64,000 nucleotides of DNA. Source: Cardinalis cardinalis (lineage: Eukaryota > Chordata > Aves > Passeriformes > Cardinalidae). Location: contig JACDOX010000061.1 in assembly GCA_014549065.1 (NCBI GenBank), positions 784,508 to 848,507 on the forward strand. The letters run 5' to 3'. The position numbers and the translations under genes are program-made. This document shows positions 57,535 to 64,000 of the stretch, one piece after another; the stretch's first letter is position 1, and each line of letters begins with the position of its first letter. The notes beneath the pieces are model-generated. The model saw only the letters and a list, made by a program, of their open reading frames with translations. It was not told the origin of the DNA and searched no databases.

Positions 57535-60500
57535 CTGCAGCCAGAGAGAGCAGGGAAGAAACAAGAGCTGTTAGTGAAATGTGTTTCCACTNAATGCCAC
57601 AGTAAAGCTTTCTTGAGGTGATGTTTTTGCATTGAAGAGCTGAAATGCTTTGAGTGCTCGTGACAAACAGCTCCAGACTTGTGTTTGCAGGCAGCACCTG
57701 TGCATGGTGCAATGCAGGACTGCCCACACAGCAGAGCAGACAGACCCAGAGGGATCCTGCAGAGCAACTTCCCACTGTTTACCATGGGGATATTCATCTA
57801 TATTGATCAGGACCAAAGTAGAGGCTCCACCAAACACTAGTGCAGATTAGTAACAACCCTGCCATTACCTTCTCATGAGGACTTCCACGTCAGCTGCCTC
57901 CACTGTCTTCCTCCCTGCATGGTGGCTGTAAGCTTCCAGATCATCGCTCAGCTGCTTGAAGTATCTCTCCNAGCTGAGGGGGGAAATCAAAGTAGATCAA
58001 AGCTGGTGTGAACACCAGCTACTCACCCCCTTCTGCAGGCCAAGCTGCACCAGAGCTGCTCCTTGTGCAGGTCACAGCCTGCCAGGGAAAGCTGGGGGAG
58101 AAGAAACTCTCCAGCCCATGGACAAAGCTTGGCTTCTCAGCCCAGGCTCCCTGGAGCTTCAGTGCCAAGACAGCTGTGAAACAGCTGCACAACCAGAACC
58201 CTNCCCAAACTTCCCACAGCTGCAGGAGCAGGGGTTGACACCAGTGACAGAGAAATCAGCACTGAGGGGCAGATATTGGCTGCTGCAGTGACAGTGTTCA
58301 GACAATACACAGACTTTACTCATGAAGGTAACAAGGTCTAAGGGTGCAAAAAGCTGAGAGACCTGGATTCCAATGGAACACAGCACACCCTCAATGTGCC
58401 CAGCACGATGGCCATTGTCCAGAACATCCTGCTCATGGAAATTGATAAAGAGAAGACTGACTGCTACAATTTGTTGGGACAAAACCCACATGCTCCTGAA
58501 AGGCAGCACTGATCAGATACCCACACAGCAACACANAGCACTTGGCACATTTCTGCCCATTTTTGTCAGGCCTCCCAAGACTTTTTCCAGCTGAAGAGAG
58601 AGGGCTGTCAGCTTGTCAGCAGCACTCCCAGCAGGTTTATTACCTCAGGGGAGAAAAGAAAGAAAAAAACCTCAATAGTAAAAATAATGGAAAGAGCAGT
58701 TTGTTGCTACATACCATTTTTCAACAATTTGGAATGCATCTCTGGTTACTGGNATTTTAGCAAAATGTCTGAATATTTCCTTTATCAAACTCCTGGGTAC
58801 TCGAGGCTCCTGTGGTTTCTTCTGGGATGTTGCCAATCTCNTTGGAACTGTCTTAGGCTGCAGCAGCTGCAGAGGAGACCTTTGAGGAAAATTGAAAATT
58901 CACACATTGAATGAATAAAGGAGAGGCAGAGAACACCAGGCTGGGTTAGAGAAACCCTAAGCTGAACTGGAAGGGATAAGAACTACCTTGAGCTCTTCAT
59001 TCTTTCTCCCTCTCAATTCTTCAAAACTCTCATGGCCACACAGGGCAGTTTGCAAACAGTTCATGGGGCATCATGGCCTTGAGAGAAGCAATCCAGGCTC
59101 AAGATGCNTTGATTCCAGAGTGCTCATGTAACACACTGTCAGCAAACTGGAGTTCTCTGCAATACATGACTGCAGTTTCCAGTGCATCCCTGCAGTATCC
59201 CCTTTACAGTACTGCACAAAGTTTGAGGCACCACAGGTCACCTCTGCATCTGTGGACAGGGGAAGCTGCTCTGCAGGGAATCCNTCTACACTATTAAAAA
59301 CTTCAATGGGGACTTTTTTTGTGGGCTGTAGAGTTTCCCACCCCTCCATTAAACAAGACTGTAAGTCCTAAAGGAAATTACAATTGTCTTCCATTCTAAA
59401 ATAGGAAAAATTGTAATATGGAAAAGTTAAGTGAAATCTATGGATTCACTCAGATGTAATTGGAAAACAANAGAAAAAAAATAGAATCTCAGGCTAACAC
59501 ATGCAAAACCCCTGAGAGGGCGTGTGGATCACTTGACTCTCTCCAGACCACCCATATGTGGGCAAAAAAAANTTGTCTTCTTGTTTATTGCTTTAATAGA
59601 GTAAGGTCTGAAGTCGTGGGCTAGAAGATTCCTCCTGTTCCNGAGGACCCACTGCTAGTGGCCCTGATGAAACTAAATTTCTAGTCAAGAGGGTGCAAGT
59701 GTTAACTAATTTGGAATAATGCAGAGGACAGGTTCACTTTCTGCCTCTAAGAGAGCTTCATTTTAGTCAGCACATGGCAACTGCACATGGCTTTAGGCTT
59801 CTGCAGTCAATAAAAGTATGTCATTCCAGGTGATCATTGTCTTGCCATCTGTGATTCCCCCTCTTCTGCAAGGGCCTCTGCATCCCTTACTGGAGGAGTC
59901 TATGGCTCCAGAGTGCCTTACCAATTGAAAAACTCCTAGGAAAAGTTTTGGCCTTTAGCACAAGAAAATATTACAAGAACGTTCATTGGAAAGCCTCAAG
60001 GCATCAGATNTGCCCTAGAAGAGCACTGACATTCACTCAGAGATTTCAGCACTGCTCACTCCCTGTGGCAGCTGCCAGAGCAGCTGGCAAAGCCAGGCTC
60101 TGCTCTGCCCCAGGCCCACCTCTCCCAGGCTGGACAAGGCTTAGGCTTACCTGGGAGCAGCAGGTTTTGCAGGTTTTGCTGACAGCAGGAGCTTGTGGGC
60201 TGGAGCACGGACAAATGCAGGAGTCCTCATGGAAACCTCTGGGAAAAAAGTACTGGAGGAACTGAAGTGTCTTTCCAGAGCTCCTGGAGCAGGCAGTGCT
60301 GCCACAGCAGACAGAAACCCAGCCAGCTCCCCACATGGCTGTGCTCTGGCTGTGCCCCACAGCACCCTGAGCCAGCAGGGCTGCTGCAGTGCCACACCCC
60401 CAGCTCCTGTCACACGGGCTGGTGGCTCCCTGNGCTGGCCCAGCTGGCTGGCCAGGCTGCAGGGACACACACTCAGGACCAGGCTGCAGTGGCTGATGGC

Positions 60501-63005
60501 TGGGTTCATTTAGGTTGCCACAAAGATGCATCCTTTATAACCACAGAGAACTTCAAAGCCTAGAAGTTACCTCTGTCATCTTGCTAAGCCACTGGCAAAT
60601 TCTCCTGGACAAAGGGACAAGCTGAGTTACAGAGTCACATTGCAAGGGCCAGACTATAAACTTCTCCCTGTTTGCAGATTTTCCTAACTCCCTCCAGGCA
60701 AGGCTNCTGTTATCAGCATCTCACCTGTTTNCTGCTATGAACCCATAGCAGTTTCCTCCAAGTCTAATCTGCACTGTCTTTAAATTCACTCTTGAACTTC
60801 ACCTCTTAACAAGTGAGAGCAGGAAAGAAAACAATGTAACAGAAATGCTGAGCAGATTGCTTACCTTGACTTGTAGGGTGTTCAGCTTCATCCTCAGCAG
60901 GCTCTTCCACTGAACTATCCAAATTTAGCATCATAGCCTGGTCCTGTAGTTCATCTCCTTCTTCATCANTTTCATCTACTGGAGTCCTCTCAGGTTTTAC
61001 AAATGAGGAAGAGGCATGAGAGTGCCTGCCCAGACTTTCAGCTCCAATGCCTCTGGTAATCTCACGTTCTAGATTTCCAAAACAGAAAAAATAAAGCACT
61101 GAAACAAATATCTTTGCCTGATTCTGGAACTTCCAATAGTAAATTTTAATCGAAGATACCTGCTGTAACTATNCATTTCTAAACACTGTACTGCCAGTAC
61201 AATTTTGGTTTCCCTTTAAATAAAATGCAGTCTTCTAGATTAAAATNATAAAATCAGTTTGATATTTCCCCACTAATTAGCCCAGCTTCCAGAAAACAAA
61301 GGAAGTTAAGTGTGTCTCTCAGCACTGATGCCAGCCACGCAGCATGCGAGCACTCTGGCACTACAGAGAGCTGTCAGCATTAGAGGTGTCCTCACCAGCT
61401 CTGGGAGAGCTGTGGGCTCCAGTGCTGCCTTCTTCCACTTCCTTTCCTGCTGAAGGAGCCACTTCTGTTTCACCTCTGCTGTTCTGTGCTGCAGTTATCT
61501 GCAATTCTGCTTTTTCAGCCAGTTTCTTCTCCAAATGTTCAGAATGCCCAGCACTTGCACCATGTTCTGCAGCTAAAATAAGAAATTCTATCATACATCT
61601 TACCTACAAAAATCCCAACCAACCACCAGCACACAGTTCAACCACCACTGGAATTTACTTGCGATAAATAAACTCAGCCATAAGCTGTAAATAAGAAAAG
61701 CAGAAGCAGTTCCCTTCACAGCTGAGAAATGCCCAATTTTTCCTGTGTTTGCTCCACAGCCACCTAATTAGGGGCCCATCAGATCCCAATGAAGGAATTT
61801 TACTTACAGTAAGCAGAGCGCCTCCGGATCTGCCATCTCTATGGCCATTTTCAATTTTGGTGATTGTGTAAAAGACCAATTTATTTTCCTTTAAATCTAA
61901 CAATACCTGGAGTTTGTGCTCAGATTCTCCTCCTCATTTCCTTCATTTTTCCGAATAAACAATTTTGTAAGAGATATATTCCATTGTAGAGAGAAGAGAG
62001 CCTAGAGTGGTTTTAACCATTCAGGACAAGCCTCTGGCATGCAGGAGGAGAAACAATACAGACACATGACTTGTGTTTAAAAATTTTGAGCTACTGACTA
62101 CTTAAGTATTCCTTTTTCCTTTATACTACATATATAGTNCACATATCTGTTACTATGTAGCTCAGTCAGACAGAAACCCACACAGGTAATTACTTTGTGA
62201 AAATTGGGCACTCTGACATCATGACACACATGACAATGCTGTCACTCACTGAAGGGTTTGGAAATCTTGGCTGAATCCAGAACCAAAAGCTGTCAAACTG
62301 CACTTTTACCATCCTCTCCAGCAACTGGGAGTTTTCACACTGAAAAGTACAAGTGTGGTAAGGCCTTGGGACCCCCAAACCCAAGTGAAGGGCACAAGGA
62401 AATGTGGCCAAAGGTAGTGCAAAATTCAGTTATATCAATTTCACTAACCAGAATACTGGGCTGCCTACATCATCACAGGGCCTAAAATGAAGTGAAATAT
62501 TAACTAGCTTAGATTAGCCAGATGAGGGCTCTTCATCTTTCCTATGGGAAGCTGAGCAGTAGTACAGATCTGCCAAAACNTATGAACCTTGACTCCACTT
62601 CCAGTCACAGCCCACTCTTAGAGAGCTTGTCTGGAAATGACCAAGTATTTCTGGTATGCCTTGAATTAAATTATTTCCAGCATCCACTGTACAATTAAGT
62701 CTTATTTTAATCTGAGTAAAATAAGTTTTATTTTACAAGTCACGTGAAAAACTCTGTTTAAATCAGATTATACTCCATTCTCTTTCTACAATGAAAGTAC
62801 TTCTTACCCTCTTGGAAAATCTTTTCCTGTTCCACTCCATTCTCTGTATTAATCATCTCTTCTTCTGTATCACTTATTTCTAGGTCTTCGATTATATGGG
62901 ACACAACTTGTCTCAAATATATACGGGAAACATTTAGATTGACTGGGGATCCCAAATATGTACTTGAACTTGTGGAGGGCAGAGAGGAGTTCCATCTATA
63001 AACAC
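57411..63005 (-). CDS. CENPT: CENPT (centromere protein T), last seven coding exons, 5' end off window
   Basis: CENP-T is a subunit of the constitutive centromere-associated network. Its C-terminal histone fold pairs with CENP-W, joins CENP-S/X on DNA, and its N-terminal tail recruits the NDC80 complex (family knowledge). Seven exons splice in phase: 63005-62808, 61572-61396, 61068-60865, 60238-60151, 58879-58715, 57973-57869 and 57534-57411. They total 1061 nt and give the last 352 residues. The first part is acidic and Ser/Pro-rich. The last three exons form the histone fold (RVPRSLIKEIFRHFAK, VTRDAFQIVEK, ERYFKQLSDDLEAYSHHAGR, KTVEAADVEVLMRRQGLVTD, ERYLPLEYRRLLIP). The N-terminal exons lie beyond 64000. 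RANBP10 follows about 2.5 kb downstream in the same direction. Confidence 0.95.
57535..57868 (-). other. CENPT last intron
   Basis: A 334-nt intron with a GTAATG donor and a GGCTGCAG acceptor. Nothing else is seen in it. Confidence 0.85.
57869..57973 (-). CDS. CENPT: CENPT penultimate exon (histone fold)
   Basis: This 105-nt exon encodes ERYFKQLSDDLEAYSHHAGR and KTVEAADVEVLMRR, the central long helix and loop of the histone fold. The acceptor is CCCCTCAG and the donor is GTAATG. The N in the second codon is read as TNG, probably serine by homology. Confidence 0.95.
57974..58714 (-). other. CENPT intron within histone fold
   Basis: A 741-nt intron with a GTATGT donor and a CCCCTCAG acceptor. 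No repeat or RNA gene is recognised. Confidence 0.8.
58715..58879 (-). CDS. CENPT: CENPT exon, start of histone fold
   Basis: This 165-nt exon starts in a Pro/Gln/Lys-rich linker (SPLQLLQPKTVP) and continues with KKPQEPRVPRSLIKEIFRHF and PVTRDAFQIVEK, the first histone-fold helix. The acceptor TTCCTCAAAG at 58880 is chosen because only it keeps the frame with the upstream exon; a nearby CTCTGCAG would not. Confidence 0.9.
58880..60150 (-). other. CENPT intron before histone-fold exons
   Basis: A 1,271-nt intron. Nothing recognisable is present; the stretch 59540-59940 has an unusual mix of short motifs but matches no family I know. Confidence 0.7.
60151..60238 (-). CDS. CENPT: CENPT exon, Ala/Pro/Lys-rich linker
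   Basis: An 88-nt exon encoding VSMRTPAFVRAPAHKLLLSA and KPAKPAAP, with a TTTTTTCCCAG acceptor and a GTAAGC donor. The call rests on phase agreement with both neighbours and intact splice sites, with little sequence memory for this variable region. Confidence 0.8.
60239..60864 (-). other. CENPT linker intron
   Basis: A 626-nt intron, GC-richer in its half near 60250-60500, without recognisable content. Confidence 0.7.
60865..61068 (-). CDS. CENPT: CENPT exon, acidic linker
   Basis: This 204-nt exon encodes EREITRGIGAESLGRHSHAS, then a strongly acidic stretch (DEEGDELQD, EEPAEDEAEH). The acceptor is GGAAATCTAG and the donor is GTAAGC. Phases fit the flanking exons. Confidence 0.82.
61069..61395 (-). 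other. CENPT linker intron
   Basis: A 327-nt AT-rich intron, donor GTGAGG and acceptor GGAAATCTAG. Nothing else is seen. Confidence 0.75.
61396..61572 (-). CDS. CENPT: CENPT exon, low-complexity linker
   Basis: This 177-nt exon encodes AEHGASAGHSEHLEKKLAEK and a Glu/Ser/Gly-rich remainder to SSPRA. The acceptor is TTATTTTAG and the donor is GTGAGG. Phases agree with neighbours; the sequence is not conserved enough to align from memory. Confidence 0.8.
61573..62807 (-). other. CENPT linker intron
   Basis: A 1,235-nt AT-rich intron, donor GTAAGA and acceptor TTATTTTAG. No repeat family or gene is recognised. Confidence 0.7.
62808..63005 (-). CDS. CENPT: CENPT exon, most upstream in window
   Basis: This 198-nt exon runs from a TGTTCTAG acceptor to a GTAAGA donor. 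It encodes a Ser-rich start, then GSPVNLNVSRIYLRQVVSHI and an acidic tail with SDTEEEMINTE. The 5' boundary is inferred from the open frame and phase pattern (2 nt in, 1 nt out) shared with the next two exons. Confidence 0.75.
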
Positions 63006-64000
63006 CTAGAACAGATCATTAAAGTGTCTCCTGGTAACTTTTGGAGTTTTCTTTTAACTTTCCTGGTAAATACAAAACCAACCAAGGAGGGAGAAGAAGA
63101 CACACAAGAAACATTTGTGTGTACTTCAAGAAGTTTAGGGAGTTGGCATCAAACTTNAGGAACCAGTTGCAAAAATCTTTCCAACTGTTTTTCAGTTGAC
63201 AGTGAGGAGCAACACCACTAGCAGCCTCCTGTGGCAGAGAACTATGTCACCATTAACATCTGACATTAATGCCTTACTAACTCCAGCATCCTAAAGATCA
63301 GCTCACTCCCTCTCCTCTTTCCCTCATTGGATCCAGTCCCCTGTTCCACATTCTCCACACTCTGCATTATCTTTCCCTTCGTCCTAAAAATGCCTGCCAT
63401 TGGAGCTCTCTGAGCAACTAACCNTTTTCTGTTCACTCCTTCCCTTGTCCTTTCAAAACAACTTTTGCCTGGTCCAAACAGAATGAGGAAAATGTGCTCC
63501 CATTTACACAAGCAGGACAAGGCCAGGGAAATGAATGCCAAAGAGAGGTACAGGGGAAAACTGGCAAGCAATGGGAATTGCAAAGCACTGGTACAGAGTA
63601 AGCAGGGAGGCAACTGCCCCTGTCCAAAGATTTTTAAGGCCCTGGAGACAATGGAGAGGTTGGTTGTGACAAAGAAGTGACCATACCACAGTGAAGGTCT
63701 GGACTAGGAACTTCCAGAGATTCCTTCTAAGTCTNTCTACATGTCCTACACACCATCTTCTTATTTTTGTGACCAATTTAGGGTGCCCACTTCTGAAGTC
63801 CCAGTACAAAGGAGAGATGGACACAGTGGAGAGCCCANCAAAGGCCCACCAGGACAGTTAAAGGACTGAAGCATCTCTCCTAGAAGGAAAGGCTGACAGA
63901 GCTGGGACTGTTCAGCCTAGAGAAGAGAAGGCTTAGGGCAGATCTTACTAATATACACAAGTGCCTGAAGGCAGAGTGTAAGGCAGACAGAGCCAGACTC
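63006..64000 (-). other. CENPT intron, partial, runs off right edge
   Basis: At least 995 nt of intron. Its right-hand part is a CR1 LINE fragment. No further CENPT exon is recognised before the edge. Confidence 0.7.
63690..64000 (+). mobile_element. CR1 LINE fragment, continues past the edge
   Basis: The words CCCAGTACAAAGGAGAGATG, AAAGGACTGAAGCATCTCTC, GGAAAGGCTGACAGAGCTGG and CTGTTCAGCCTAGAGAAGAG are the conserved CR1 3' region in order. A possible separate CR1 tail scrap (GGACTAGGAACTTCCAGAGA) precedes it near 63700. The copy is cut by the window end. Confidence 0.92.

Noticed and set aside
58861..58875. Alternative CENPT acceptor CTCTGCAG
   Set aside because: Using it would put the histone-fold exon out of frame with the preceding exon; the acceptor at 58880 keeps the frame.
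1..64000. CRISPR arrays, bacterial operons, phage or transposase genes
   Set aside because: None seen; the only direct repeats are microsatellites, LTR flanks and two old tandem duplications, and the gene structure is vertebrate.

Overview
The window is vertebrate genomic DNA, most likely from a songbird. It has split genes with GT-AG introns, a large CpG island, several CR1 LINE fragments ending in the avian ATTCTATG-type tail, and two retroviral LTRs that resemble high-copy passerine LTRs I know from memory. The family match is recall, not a database result. Single Ns are scattered throughout, so this looks like a draft or ambiguity-masked assembly.

Two protein-coding genes are supported, both on the minus strand. 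RANBP10 fills positions 1 to about 54,660. Its first ten coding exons (971-54637) give 437 residues covering the N-terminus, the SPRY domain, LisH, most of CTLH and the serine-rich linker. The last exons, with the rest of the C-terminal CRA region, lie off the left edge. All exon junctions agree in phase, including a 23-nt microexon. CENPT enters from the right edge. Its last seven coding exons (57411-63005) give the final 352 residues, including the whole C-terminal histone fold, with a poly(A) signal at 57174-57179. The RANBP10-CENPT order matches human 16q22.1, but no TSNAXIP1 exon is recognisable between them, although mammals have that gene there on the opposite strand.

Layout: 1-970 intron 10; 971-3225 exons 10 to 8; 5508-12934 exons 7, 6 and 5; 20315-20482 exon 4; 38337-38389 exon 3; 53434-54637 exons 2 and 1; about 53990-55240 CpG-island promoter; 55240-57170 intergenic DNA with a solo LTR; 57174-64000 the 3' part of CENPT. 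The large introns are mostly unique sequence with CR1 remnants, microsatellites and two old tandem duplications.

The most striking structure is in RANBP10 intron 9. A complete 593-bp solo LTR, in sense orientation with its own TATA box and AATAAA, sits immediately after the exon 9 splice donor. The 6-bp target-site duplication is the donor hexamer GTAAGT itself, so the donor was duplicated rather than destroyed, and three quarters of the present intron is LTR. A truncated RANBP10 isoform ending in the LTR is a testable prediction.

The two genes are not known to form a pathway. RANBP10 is a subunit of the CTLH/GID E3 ubiquitin ligase and CENP-T is an inner-kinetochore protein. I found no prokaryote-type system, CRISPR array, tRNA or rRNA gene.
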